DNA of 45,530 bases from positions 1 through 45,530 of the forward strand of contig JAFZAP010000103.1 of the NCBI GenBank assembly GCA_017557185.1. The letters are read 5' to 3'. The notes beneath the pieces were generated by a model. That model made no database searches and was not told where the DNA came from. It worked only from the letters and a program-made list of their open reading frames with translations. The translations under genes and the position numbers were made by a program. This DNA is from Prevotella sp. (lineage in GTDB: Bacteria > Bacteroidota > Bacteroidia > Bacteroidales > Bacteroidaceae). Below are positions 15,501-24,400 of this stretch, piece after piece (within the stretch, counting starts at the first letter, position 1; each line of letters opens with the position of its first letter).

Positions 15501-15810
15501 GATCGACGACCGGCTGCGCAGCCAGCAGGTTGCCGACTGGTTCTCTCCCCGCTGGGAGGTTTACAACGAATGTGCGATTCTTGAATACGACCACCAGGAG
15601 CAGCGTGTCATCGAACACCGCCCCGACCGAGCCATCACCGACGGCAGTCAGTTCATCGTCATCGACTTCAAGTTCGGCAAGCCTAACGATGATTATATCA
15701 CACAGGTGCAGCGCTACATGACGAAGCTCACGGAAATGGGATATCCTCGCGTACAGGGCTATTTGTGGTACGTCTATAGCAATAAGATCGTTCCAGTGGA
15801 AAACGTTTAA
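12559..15810 (+). CDS. UvrD-like helicase/exonuclease, AddA type
   Basis: A 1083-aa superfamily 1 helicase with a RecB-family nuclease end, the AddA-type subunit of a double-strand-break resection enzyme. Walker A is 'ASAGTGKTFRL' (residues ~9-19), motif Ia 'ILAVTFTNKATEEM', Walker B 'IMIDEFQDTSTIQW', motif III 'VGDVKQSIYRWRSGD', motif V 'TIHKSKGLEFPHVI' and motif VI 'LLYVAFTRAKDNM'. The nuclease core is 'VIDFKFGKPNDDYITQVQRY' near the C-terminus. A Lys/Glu-rich linker (~residues 855-890) joins the two parts. It is 18 bp upstream of the AddB-like gene, forming one operon that processes DNA ends for RecA. Confidence 0.9.
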   Translation: MGILTVYKASAGTGKTFRLAVEYIKLLIANPSSYNKILAVTFTNKATEEMKTRILSQLYGISKRLDDSADYMDRVTADLGISEEVASKRAAAALTNLIHNYSYFRVETIDAFFQGVLRNLARELDLTANLRVALNDDQVEEQAVDDLIDTLDTTSLELGWILDYIRESIDDDHSWNVIGAIKKFGQNIFKDVYRANGEKLNEVLHSKGFFIQYTQTLRSIQKHAKDAMQEYADKYDETLNRYQLDVSDFSNGASGVCGYFIKLKNGLFYDDKIAGKRVNDAILNPDTWVTASNRKEGNTAYQAVKDVLGQLLIDAEKERKQQARLYRSARLTLGHLNQLRLLNSIASRFRELNNASNRFMLSETQSLLNDLIADSDSPFIYEKIGSELEHIMIDEFQDTSTIQWKNFKVLLKECLSHQDSKNLIVGDVKQSIYRWRSGDWRLLNDIENEFDSSQIHSLPLSVNRRSSRRMIKFNNAFFKAASEEEYKQLAVDNATEAEQLKKAYKDLKQEILDKVPHTGYVRVELLTGDDYRATTFERIKTYIEELHAIGAKDSEIAILVRSNHTIQRIAEYLMEQMPEVRLVSNEAFCLDASDAVNIMVQALYTLANPQDELGKATLCKLYQVKVLKSAQSDDELFADITKLDDLLPANYANHREELLSMPLYELAERLFDIFQISRLSEQSAYVCAFFDQLSSFINDNIADIQTFLDAWNESLHKKSIQSDNSDGIRLLTIHKSKGLEFPHVILPFCDWKLEKSSLIWCELPDDAEPFNKLPIIPVDFSATQMKGTIYEKAYQHEHLQNMVDNLNLLYVAFTRAKDNMFVVGRRSNSAGRSDIIEKCIASVAKELAGSCLTGISADGDKKDKEKKKDPVFFEYGQLETKLKEKKKETKNVFLLPSTTVDVELESFPVKTSFKQSNQSRNFIEGDEEEERQKMYINLGNILHSVFSNIRTTDDIPAALTHLEEQGVLYGNELTRQKLINMIDDRLRSQQVADWFSPRWEVYNECAILEYDHQEQRVIEHRPDRAITDGSQFIVIDFKFGKPNDDYITQVQRYMTKLTEMGYPRVQGYLWYVYSNKIVPVENV

Positions 15811-15827
15811 TCCTAACCTTGAAGACA

Positions 15828-18557
15828 ATGATGACACATCGATCATTCCTCACATACGTAGCCGAAGACATCCTGCGCAAGCACGGCGACAACCTCTCGC
15901 GCATCGCCATCGTCTTCCCCAACAAGCGTGCATCGCTGTTCATGAACGAATGTCTGGCAAGCCAGGTTGAAAGGCCCATCTGGAGTCCGACCTACCTCAC
16001 CATCAGCGAACTCTTCCAGAAGAACACCACGCTGACTACGGCCGACCCCATCAAGCTTGTCTGCGACCTGCACAAGGTCTTCACGACCATAACGGACATC
16101 AACGAGACGCTCGATCATTTCTATGGATGGGGGCAGCTGCTCATCTCCGACTTCGACGATATCGACAAGAATATGGCCGACCCGAAGAAGGTGTTTGCCA
16201 ACCTGCGCGACATCCATGAATACGACGACCTGAGCTACCTCTCCGAAAAGCAGAAAGAACGGCTCAAGAAGTTCTTCAGCAACTTCTCCGACGATCAGGA
16301 CACCGAGTTGAAAAAGCGTTTCCTGAAGCTGTGGAGCCGCATCTACGACATCTACGCAGCCTACAACCAACGTCTACACGAACAAGGACTCGCCTACGAG
16401 GGAGCTCTCTATCGCCAGGTAGCCAGCCAGCTCGCCACCGACGATGGCAGACAGATTTTCCTGCAGACGATGGGGCGCCAGTTCGACCTGTTCATCTTCG
16501 TTGGTTTCAACATGGTGAACAAAGTGGAGCAGACGCTTTTCCAATTCCTGCAGCATCAGGGCAAGGCTCGTTTCTATTGGGACTTCGACCATTACTACAT
16601 GAAGTCGGAAGCCGGCCACTACATCGGCAAGTATCTGGAGCACTTCCCCAACGAGCTCGACATCGACAACAGCGAGATCTATGGCAATTTCCTGACAAAC
16701 AAGGACATCACCTACATCTCGTCATCTACAGAGAATGCACAGGCGCGCTATGTCGCCCATTGGCTCAGGCAGAAGGACCGCATTGCCGCAGGACGCCGCA
16801 CAGCCATCGTTCTCTGCGATGAGAGCCTGCTGCCAAGCGTCATCCACAACCTTCCGCCGGAAGTGGTGAAGGCAAACGTCACAACCGGCTACCCGCTGGC
16901 GCAGTCGCCCTTCATGTCGCTCATCAGTCAGCTCCTCGACTACCAACTCTCTTCAAACCCGCGCCGCAAGAGAAGGCTACAAGAGCGCCTGCAGCACCAT
17001 CCATACATGCAATACCTGCCCGACGAGCTGCCCGAATGTGCTGACACAGAGCCCGACACGCTCTCACTGTGGCTGCTGCAGATACTGCAACAGATAGGAG
17101 CCGCCACCAAGCAGACGGTCGACGACCCGTTCTTCCAAGAGTCGCTTTTCAAGTTCTACACCACCGTCAACCGACTGCATGAGCTCATGGCGGGCGGCGA
17201 CCTTGTTACCGACGTGCAAACCTTCCGGCGCCTGCTCTCTCAGATCGTCAACTCGACGAGTATCCCCTTCCACGGCGAGCCTGTCGAGGGAATACAAATC
17301 ATGGGCGTGCTGGAAACGCGAAACCTCGACTTCGACCATCTGCTGCTGCTCTCGTGCAACGAGGGAAACATCCCGCACGGCATCAACGACTCGTCGTTCA
17401 TCCCCTACTCTGTCCGCAAGGCCTACGACCTGACTACCATCGACCACAAGGTGGCCATCTATGCCTACTATTTCTATCGGTTGCTGCAGCGGGCTTCCGA
17501 CATCACGCTGACCTATAACAATGCAACCGAAGACGGACAGACAGGCGAGATGAGCCGTTTCATGCTGCAGTTGCTTGTCGAGAGTCCGTGCCAGATCCAT
17601 CGCCAGTCGCTTCAGGCAGGCCAGAATGCTATGCCTGGCCGTTCAGAGCGGATGGAGAAAACGCCGCTGGTCGTGGAACGCCTGCAGAAGATGAAGAGAA
17701 TGTCGCCCACAGCCATCAACACCTATTTGCGCTGTCAGCTGCGATTCTTCTATAAATACATCATGAATCTGAAGGAAAGCGACCAGCCCCTTGACGACGA
17801 TATTGACCACCGCACGTTTGGAAACATCTTCCACGAGTCGGCACGCGTGATCTATGACACCCTGCTGCAGAGAAGCCCCATCGTCAAGGCCGACGACCTT
17901 GCCTACTACCTCGACAATCCATCAGAGATTGAGCGAATTGTCGATGCCGTACTATGCAAAGAGCTGTCGTGCAAAATCACCGACTTGAACGGCCTGCAAT
18001 TCATCAATCGCAAGGTCATCATCAGCTACGTTCAGCAACTATTGAAGATTGACAGCCAGTACACGCCATTCAGAATCCTCGGCAATGAGCTGCCCGTAGA
18101 TATGAAAGTGGAACCAACAGGCACGATTCTGTTTGGAAAAATCGACCGACTCGACGAAAAGGACGGACAGATCAGAGTGGTCGACTACAAGACTGGCAGC
18201 AAATTGGCCAACGACATCGCCTCGCTGGAAGCCATCTTCTCTGGCGAGAACATCGATAGTTCCCACTCCGACTATTTTCTGCAGACCATGCTCTATGCCA
18301 TCATGGTGAAGCAGCACAACCAGCAAAAGGTCGCTCCCGCCTTGCTTTACATTCAACATGCAACAGCGATGGCCAAGAGTCCTATTCTGAGTATCGGCAA
18401 AACAGCCATCGAAGATATTGAAGAGTATCGGGAGCCGTTTATGGAAATGCTCAGTCAGGTGCTCGACGACATCTACAACCGGCAACTGGCCTTCGAACCC
18501 ACACAGGACCGCACCCGCTGCGCCACCTGTCCCTACAAGCAACTGTGTAGTTTATAG
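15828..18557 (+). CDS. PD-(D/E)XK nuclease family protein, AddB type
   Basis: A 909-aa partner of the upstream helicase. The ATG at 15828 is chosen over an in-frame TTG at 15819. The N-terminal half resembles an inactivated helicase (opening 'ILRKHGDNLSRIAIVFPNKRA', in part; 'GVLETRNLDFDHLLLLSCNE', 'YYFYRLLQRASDITLTYN'). The C-terminal nuclease shows 'FGNIFHESARVIYD', 'GKIDRLDEKDGQIRVVDYKTG' (in part, catalytic D...DYK) and Cys residues in 'RCQLRFF' and 'CATCPYKQLC', the arrangement of the AddB iron-sulphur clasp. The stop codon lies at the start of a short ACTATAAACTATCAACT-type repeat (18549-18574). ispE follows at 66 bp, after a small GCGCC-GCA-GGCGC hairpin. Confidence 0.88.
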   Translation: MMTHRSFLTYVAEDILRKHGDNLSRIAIVFPNKRASLFMNECLASQVERPIWSPTYLTISELFQKNTTLTTADPIKLVCDLHKVFTTITDINETLDHFYGWGQLLISDFDDIDKNMADPKKVFANLRDIHEYDDLSYLSEKQKERLKKFFSNFSDDQDTELKKRFLKLWSRIYDIYAAYNQRLHEQGLAYEGALYRQVASQLATDDGRQIFLQTMGRQFDLFIFVGFNMVNKVEQTLFQFLQHQGKARFYWDFDHYYMKSEAGHYIGKYLEHFPNELDIDNSEIYGNFLTNKDITYISSSTENAQARYVAHWLRQKDRIAAGRRTAIVLCDESLLPSVIHNLPPEVVKANVTTGYPLAQSPFMSLISQLLDYQLSSNPRRKRRLQERLQHHPYMQYLPDELPECADTEPDTLSLWLLQILQQIGAATKQTVDDPFFQESLFKFYTTVNRLHELMAGGDLVTDVQTFRRLLSQIVNSTSIPFHGEPVEGIQIMGVLETRNLDFDHLLLLSCNEGNIPHGINDSSFIPYSVRKAYDLTTIDHKVAIYAYYFYRLLQRASDITLTYNNATEDGQTGEMSRFMLQLLVESPCQIHRQSLQAGQNAMPGRSERMEKTPLVVERLQKMKRMSPTAINTYLRCQLRFFYKYIMNLKESDQPLDDDIDHRTFGNIFHESARVIYDTLLQRSPIVKADDLAYYLDNPSEIERIVDAVLCKELSCKITDLNGLQFINRKVIISYVQQLLKIDSQYTPFRILGNELPVDMKVEPTGTILFGKIDRLDEKDGQIRVVDYKTGSKLANDIASLEAIFSGENIDSSHSDYFLQTMLYAIMVKQHNQQKVAPALLYIQHATAMAKSPILSIGKTAIEDIEEYREPFMEMLSQVLDDIYNRQLAFEPTQDRTRCATCPYKQLCSL

Positions 18558-18574
18558 TTAACAGTTGATAGTTT
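18549..18574 (+). repeat. Short TTTATAGTT/GTTGATAGTT repeat at the AddB stop codon
   Basis: The last codons and the TAG stop of the AddB-like gene begin the TTTATAGTT...GTTGATAGTT repeat. The same family, in clearer 14-bp tandem form, begins at the stop of kdgK (25731-25764). Confidence 0.55.
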
Positions 18575-18623
18575 TGATTACTCTCACAAACCGCGCCGCA
18601 GGCGCATTGAACCATTACATATT

Positions 18624-19442
18624 ATGCTCCTCCATCCCTGTGCAAAAGTCAACTTAGGACTCAACATCGTGTCACGCCGTCCAGACGGCTATCATAACCT
18701 TGAGACCGTCTTCTACCCCGTTCCGATCTTCGACACCCTCGAAGCAACGCCGTCTCATAGTCTCAACCTATCGACGTATCCGCCTCTCGACTGTCCACCC
18801 GACCGCAACCTTGTCGTGCGTGCCTACAAACTGCTGGCTGCCGACTACAACCTGCCACCCGTCAGCATCGAGTTGCACAAGGACATCCCCTCGCAGGCAG
18901 GAATGGGGGGAGGATCTAGCGACGGGGCCTTCATGCTTCGCCTGCTCAATGAAGAGTTTCAACTCGGCATCGACAATCGCAAACTGCAGGAATATGCCAC
19001 GAAACTGGGTGCCGACTGCCCCTTCTTCATCACCGCCGAGCCTGCCTACGCCACAGGAATCGGCGAACAGCTTGAACCCTTGGAGGACTTGCGAGAGCAA
19101 CTCCGCGACCTCTACATCGCCATCGTGAAACCGCCTGTCGCCGTGTCCACCCGCGAAGCCTATGCCGCCATCACGCCTCGCAAGCCAGAAGTCTGTTGCC
19201 GCGATGTGGTCAGGATGCCTGTCAGCGAATGGCGCAATCTGCTCACCAACGACTTCGAACCGCCGCTCTTCGCTATCCACCCGCAACTTGCCTGCATCAA
19301 GGCGAAGCTCTACGACATGGGGGCCGTCTATGCGCAGATGAGTGGTAGCGGCAGTGCCCTCTTCGGGCTATTCCATTCCGTGCCGCAGCAACTTGAACAA
19401 ACCTTCCCCGACTGCTTCACCTTCGCAGGGGTGCTGGGGTAA
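18624..19442 (+). CDS. ispE: 4-diphosphocytidyl-2-C-methyl-D-erythritol kinase
   Basis: A 272-aa GHMP kinase of the MEP isoprenoid pathway that phosphorylates CDP-methylerythritol at the 2-OH. The N-terminal substrate motif is 'CAKVNLGLNIVSRRPDGYHN', the ATP-binding glycine loop 'IPSQAGMGGGSSDGAFMLR', and the catalytic Asp lies in 'GADCPFF'. The C-terminal motif is 'YAQMSGSGSALFGLF'. Length is typical. It closes the operon with the AddAB-like genes. The 22-bp array C begins 3 bp after the stop. Confidence 0.96.
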   Translation: MLLHPCAKVNLGLNIVSRRPDGYHNLETVFYPVPIFDTLEATPSHSLNLSTYPPLDCPPDRNLVVRAYKLLAADYNLPPVSIELHKDIPSQAGMGGGSSDGAFMLRLLNEEFQLGIDNRKLQEYATKLGADCPFFITAEPAYATGIGEQLEPLEDLREQLRDLYIAIVKPPVAVSTREAYAAITPRKPEVCCRDVVRMPVSEWRNLLTNDFEPPLFAIHPQLACIKAKLYDMGAVYAQMSGSGSALFGLFHSVPQQLEQTFPDCFTFAGVLG

Positions 19443-19445
19443 GAA

Positions 19446-19599
19446 TTGCGGAGCATAGATCCTGAGGGGATGGAGCATAGCTCTAGTGCGAATGGAGCAT
19501 AGCTCTATATATTGGGGAACAGTGCTTTCGGGGCAACGGAGCACTGCTTTATATGTTGTGGAGCATAGCTCTAGAGGGAAAGGAGCATAGCTCTCGATT
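19446..19599 (+). repeat. 22-bp palindromic tandem array C (7 units)
   Basis: Exactly seven 22-bp units (154 bp) starting 3 bp after ispE. The usual core is GGAGCATAGCTCT, keeping GAGC-N3-GCTC with a G-T outer pair; two units vary (GGGGAACAGTGCTT, CGGAGCACTGCTTT). A minus-strand promoter at 19663-19693 points into it. Confidence 0.9.
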
Positions 19600-19662
19600 A
19601 GCTGATGATGGCTTTGATGCAGGTTGCAGCTCACACACACGATTGCGACCTGCTTGCAAGTG

Positions 19663-19693
19663 CAAAGATACAACATTCTGAGCCAACCTCCAA
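19663..19693 (-). promoter_or_regulatory. Orphan minus-strand promoter facing array C
   Basis: TTG (19693-19691), 20-bp spacer and TATCTTTG (19670-19663), an exact consensus match. It points leftward into array C and the ispE 3' end; no plausible minus-strand gene follows. It may make an antisense RNA or be fortuitous. Confidence 0.5.
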
Positions 19694-19810
19694 AAATGAA
19701 GGTGCGTGGCTTGCAAAAATCTTTTAAAGAATTGATTGCTTTTTGTTAAGAAATTTAAATGTGGTTATTCTCGCCAAGAAGGAGGGCAGTGTGTCCCATA
19801 TGAGTCGGGG

Positions 19811-19919
19811 CGAACAGTTCGAACAGATAACAGTTCGATTTTTGAATACCATACATCCGAACAGTTCGAACAGATAACAGTTCGATTTTTGAATACCCTA
19901 TCGCCGAACAGTTCGTAAC
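19811..19919 (+). repeat. 47-bp direct repeats with CGAACAGTTCG palindromes
   Basis: A 40-bp segment is present twice without change (19811-19850, 19858-19897), spaced by unrelated 7-bp linkers, with a third partial copy from 19905. Each opens with CGAACAGTTCG, a 5+1+5 palindrome, followed by AACAGATAACAGTT. The first 23 bp recur inverted at 20071-20093. The stretch 19600-19810 between array C and these repeats holds no supported gene. Confidence 0.85.
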
Positions 19920-19978
19920 AGTTGACTGCAGTTTTTTGCCTTCACGAACCCACAAACTCTATTTGTAAAATACTTTTA

Positions 19979-20020
19979 CTTATTATATATATATTCTTCT
20001 AATAATATATATAGAATAAG
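19979..20020. other. AT-rich inverted repeat
   Basis: Arms of 17 bp (19979-19995 and 20004-20020, one mismatch) surround an 8-nt loop; the sequence is almost all A/T (CTTATTATATATATATT). It could be a cruciform or an AT-rich terminator between the convergent ispE and AbgT-like genes. Confidence 0.5.
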
Positions 20021-20070
20021 TAAGTTCTAATCAGAGTAACCATCTAGGGGGAGGGGTGTCAGGATTCTAA

Positions 20071-20093
20071 CTGTTATCTGTTCGAACTGTTCG
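20071..20093 (-). repeat. Inverted copy of the CGAACAG repeat
   Basis: The 23 bp are the exact reverse complement of the first 23 bp of the 47-bp repeats at 19811 and 19858. They lie 10 bp beyond the stop of the AbgT-like gene. Confidence 0.75.
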
Positions 20094-20102
20094 GTCGGTG
20101 AA

Positions 20103-20693
20103 TTAAAAGACGAAGCAGAACGAAGCGTAGAGCTCTGCCGCGATGACGTAGAGGAGGAACAGAGGACTTGCCTTGCGGATGCCGGCGACGGGGGCATCGA
20201 TGAGCATCTGGAAAGAGGTGAACTTCCCGCTGGCATAGCCATAGGTGAGTGATGTGATGATCACAATGATGCAGACGAGGGGGAGCAGGCTATCGGAGAA
20301 ACTACTGGGAAAGAGCACGCCTGTAGCGCTGAGCAATGGTGCATGAGGGATGGCTGTGAGCAGGAGGAGAGCCACGACGATGACGGCCAGCTCGATTGCA
20401 ACCAGACGCAAGGCGAACCGCTGCCGATAGGTAGTTGGGCTGTGCAGTTGCAGCAGTCCGCTCGCATCGAGACACCCCCACCCCATGCTCACTAGCAGCA
20501 GGGCCGGGAGCACGGGTGTAGAGAGGTTCTGCATGAGCGAGCCGAACAGCCAGCGCAGTCCCTCATTGCTGAGTAGCGAGTGGACAGCCGACTGTGGCAT
20601 TGCGGCAGCAATGAGCCACGACACGAGGATGAGCAGCAGCCATGCGGCCAACAGCACCACCACGAGCGCGCCGAATATCTTCTTAGTTCTCAT
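20103..20693 (-). CDS. Miniature AbgT-like membrane protein
   Basis: A 196-aa protein with about five hydrophobic segments. The start at 20693 is chosen because its ATG overlaps the response-regulator stop (ATGAGAACTAA), implying translational coupling. 'SLLSNEGLRWLFGSLMQN' resembles the segment after helix 1 of AbgT p-aminobenzoyl-glutamate transporters ('LLS-EGL-W...NF'). From 'QRFALRLVAIELAV' to 'SLLPLVCIIVIITSLTYGYA' the sequence resembles the AbgT part after its central loop. The intervening helices and the C-terminal third of the ~500-aa transporters are missing, so it is either an internally deleted relic or a distinct small family. The comparison is from memory of AbgT and needs alignment. 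Its place at the end of the sensor/regulator operon suggests a regulated or sensory role. Confidence 0.6.
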   Translation of the reverse strand: MRTKKIFGALVVVLLAAWLLLILVSWLIAAAMPQSAVHSLLSNEGLRWLFGSLMQNLSTPVLPALLLVSMGWGCLDASGLLQLHSPTTYRQRFALRLVAIELAVIVVALLLLTAIPHAPLLSATGVLFPSSFSDSLLPLVCIIVIITSLTYGYASGKFTSFQMLIDAPVAGIRKASPLFLLYVIAAELYASFCFVF

Positions 20694-21408
20694 CAGGTTG
20701 CAGATTGTCGATGTCAAGGATGTGCAATTCCAGAGCACGCACCACCAGTCGTGTGGCATTGATTCCGTAGCGGCCGCCGGCATCTGGGAATAGTTTCTGC
20801 ACGAGTTCGTTCTGCCGCTTCTCGAGGCTCTTCACACCAAAGGGCATACCGCGCAGATTGGTGATCTGCTCCTTCGTATAACCCAGTGCCAGATGACGGA
20901 GGAAACGCTCGTCGTACTCGTCGATCTCGTAGTCGATGAGTGCCTCCTGGCGCATCAGCTGCGAGCCTACGCTACGCTTGAAGCGCTCGACGATCTTGGC
21001 AAGGATGGGCTCGTTGAAGACCATGCGCTTGCCGTCCATCACACTCGACACATCGCCACGCGTGAGCAGTTCGCCGCTCTTCAGGATGATACCGTCGCAA
21101 CCGGCATCGAGCACGTCGACCCACAGCTTCTCGTTGAGAATCTCGCCCGTGAAGATGAGGACTTTCACATGGGGATAGGCTTCCTTGGTGTGGCGGCAGA
21201 TCTCCACACCGATGGTGGTAGAACCGGCCAAGCCCAGGTCGAGCAGCACCAGGTCGGGCAACTGCTGCTTGAGAAGACGCCAGTAGGCAGGTTCGTTTTC
21301 TGCTGTTCCGATAATCTCGGCCTCAGGGATATCGTTGCGGAAGATACCCACCGTGCCTTTGAGTTCGAGGGGAACGTCCTCGACAATGATTACTTTAAAT
21401 GGTTCCAT
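20683..21408 (-). CDS. Response regulator with receiver and LuxR-like HTH domains
   Basis: A 241-aa regulator. The receiver domain (residues ~5-125) has the acidic pocket E10-D11, phospho-acceptor D57 in 'LVLLDLGLAG', 'LIFTGE' and the conserved Lys in 'GIILKSGELL'. The C-terminal part (~170-235) has an HTH of LuxR type, 'HLALGYTKEQITNLRG...VKSLEKRQNELVQKLF', rather diverged. Its start overlaps the sensor gene stop by 19 bp and its own stop overlaps the next ATG, so the three genes are translationally linked. It is the obvious partner of the sensor at 21390-24887. Targets cannot be read from the sequence; the neighbouring pectin/KDG genes are candidates. Confidence 0.85.
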   Translation of the reverse strand: MEPFKVIIVEDVPLELKGTVGIFRNDIPEAEIIGTAENEPAYWRLLKQQLPDLVLLDLGLAGSTTIGVEICRHTKEAYPHVKVLIFTGEILNEKLWVDVLDAGCDGIILKSGELLTRGDVSSVMDGKRMVFNEPILAKIVERFKRSVGSQLMRQEALIDYEIDEYDERFLRHLALGYTKEQITNLRGMPFGVKSLEKRQNELVQKLFPDAGGRYGINATRLVVRALELHILDIDNLQPDEN

Positions 21409-24400
21409 ATCTGTTTTGTTAATGTTATTTCAATCGTGGGATGGTCGCTACCTTCGGGCAAAACCGCCTGAATGCCGCATCCGCGCGCGCTGCCAGCCTC
21501 GCCGAAGTCGCGCATGATTTGTCGGCAGAGCAGGAAGTCCACGTTGACGGTGAAGGGCGTGAAGAGCTGTGCGGCCTGTTTGGGAGTGAGCGAAAGCTTC
21601 GTCAGCGGGATGCTGATCTTCAGGTAGTTGGGGTCATTCTGCTTCGCACCTACTTCCTTCTCCTCTCCTCCATAGCGCTTCAGGATGGCAAGCAGATAGT
21701 CGAAGAGGTCGCGGTCGATGCGTGCGAAGCCTTCTGCGGCACGTGTAGCCTGCATGGTGAGGATCGTGTAGAGGTCCTTGTAGTAGTCGGTCACCTCGGC
21801 AAGTGCTGTGAGATTTTCGTCGGAGCCGTCGGCGAGCTGACAGATGCGCGAGGGGAAGTACATCGTCTCGTGCTTCAGCGTCGACAGGCAGTTGTCGAGC
21901 ACGTTGTTGCTGATGTGCAAGCGGTCGTTCTCGAAATCGACCTTCCGCAACTCATCGCGTGCGAGGTCGATGGTGGTGTGCTGGTCGTTCTCCATCGTGA
22001 TAGCCGACTCCAGCGCCTCGCAAATCTGACTGACCACAGCGTTGAGCGGCTCGTGTTCCGTGCTGCCGATCTGCGCCTTCTTGCTCCAAAGATCGTTGAT
22101 CTGTTGCAGCTTTTCTTCTGCCGACACGCCGCTGAGCAGCACCTTGTTGATGCCGTTGATGCGCTCCACGCTGTAGCGATAGTCGAGCATGTGGCGGTAG
22201 TAGAGGAAATAGTAGGCGGGAAAGATGCTGAGCAGCAGCAGGACAAGCAGGATGATGGCCACGTTCTTGTTGGTTTCCGACTTCTGCATGACCTGACAAT
22301 AGCTGGCTATCGACTTATCGGCCGACATTTCGCGGAAGAGCTGCGTGTACACCTTATTATTATATTGGTAGAGATTCCACTGATGGAGTGCCAACGCAGC
22401 CACAGCACTCTCGTTGCGGATACTCTGAATGATGTCGTAGTTGGCAGGAAGGCTGTCGCGGTACCATTGCAGTTCGGCAGGCAGATCGGCATGATCGGCA
22501 TAGTCGACCATCAGAGCCGAGCCTTGCGGATTGAGCTTGTGGTAGAATTCATTGAGGCAGCGGCGGCAGCTGTCGGCATAGAGCAATGTCTCGCCGAAGC
22601 GGCCTTGAATGTTACAACTATAGGCGCTGTCGGCATATTGTCCTGCCTTCCGCATGAAGGGGTCGTCCTTCTGGGCGAAAGCCGTGCCCAGCGAGAGCAG
22701 CAAAAGAAGTGTCATGATGGCGCGTCCCAGCGGCAGACGGAAGAAGAAGCGGCTTCCGCGGCCCAGCTCGCTCTCCACGCCGATGTCGCAGACGCTGAAG
22801 ATCTTGCTCAGCTTGCGATATTTCTCGATGATGCCCTTGCAGTTGCGAAGACCAAACCCATGAGAGGGAGCGACGGCTGTGCCCTCAACGCTGGGTGAAA
22901 CGCCAGCCGCAGACGACGGCTTCAGTTCGCTAGCATCGACGTGCGCGCCTGCCTTGGGTGCTGCCTGAGGCTTGAACACCGTTTCCTGTTGCTCTTTCGT
23001 GAGACCGATACCCGTATCGCAAACGGAGACTTCGACATAGCTGTCGGTAGTCGAAGCGGCAATGGTCACTCGCCCACCCTCGGGCGTGAACTTACGGGCA
23101 TTGTCGGCAATGGTGTTGATCATGAAGAGCGTGAGCGTCTTGTCGGCCTTCACCACGCTCTCGGTATCTTCCACGACAAGGTCGATGCCCTTCATGCGGA
23201 AGCCCATACGGCCACGCTTCACAATGTTGAAGAGTTCCTGCAGGGGGAAGCTCTCCACGCGCAGACTCACCTCGCCCTGTCGCATCTGAATCCACTTGGT
23301 GAGCACGTCGTTATAGTCGTTGATGCGGTCGGTGAGCTCTGCAACATAGGCAAAGCGCTCGGCACGTACCTCTTGCGAGTCGCTGCGGCCGTTCTGCCGC
23401 ATCAGGCGGTTCACCTCGCCGGCTATGCGGTCGACAAACGGCATGATGCTGTTGGCCAGCGACACTTTCGCTCGCTGTTCGAGGTTGCGCTCCTTGTTCT
23501 GAATGAGCTGTTGTCGCATCAGACCTGTCTGCTCATCGAGTTCCTCATGTTGCTCCTCGAGATGCTTCGTGTGCTCCAGCGTCTTCTGCTTCCACTCCTC
23601 AAGCGGTTCGAGCAGGGAGACAATGGAGAAGTCGCGGTCCTTCCTGCGTCGCATGCGATGGAAGATGAAGAGCAGGAAGATGAGCAGTCCGATCATCAGC
23701 ACAACGGCTACGAGCATGAGATTGAGCTGACGGGCCGAAATCTGCAGTTGGCCGTAGCGTGCCTCAAGCTGCCGGTCCTGTCGCGTCTGTTCCTGCATGT
23801 CGAGGAAGAGGTTGCGGTTGTAGTCGCTGCGCGGCTTGTCGTCGATGGCTGAATAGACCAGGCTGAGCTGCTCGCGAATACTTGCCACGAGGTCGGGTGC
23901 CTGGTTGATGGCGGTATCCTTCTCCAGCGCATTCAGCAGACAGATCTCTGCCGACTGGTAGTCCTTGATGCTCCAGTAGCACTCGGCGAGCGTACGATAG
24001 GCACCTGCGGTCTGATAGACATCGCCATAGGCGGTGAAGATGTCGAGCGCCTGTTGTGCCAGATAGCCTGCCAACAGCGTGTCGGGCATGTTGACGGGAT
24101 TAACCAACGCGAGTGCGGGAGCATTGTTTGCCACGAACCAATTCATGAACTGTATGTTCTCGAGATGCTCGCCCATGCCTTGCAACGCCTGTGCCTCGAA
24201 GAACGGGTAGCCTCGCGCTATAGCCAGCTGGTAACACCTGACGAGATAGGAGAACTCCACATCGGCAATAGCCTCGGTGGTTTCCTCCTCGACGATACCG
24301 CCGGCACCGATGTTGTAGAGATAGTTGAGCAGCTGGGCGGTATCGGCCTCGAGGTAGCCATTGGGGTCGATATGCTCAATGGCGTCGACCGACTCCTCGG

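Noticed and set aside
19368-19676. 102-codon minus-strand frame behind the orphan promoter
   Set aside because: Its ATG lies inside the promoter, upstream of the expected transcription start, and it is mostly array C read in antisense.
21441-22898. Long plus-strand frame (485 codons) opposite the sensor kinase
   Set aside because: Antisense shadow of the sensor gene; composition is typical of a reversed coding frame.
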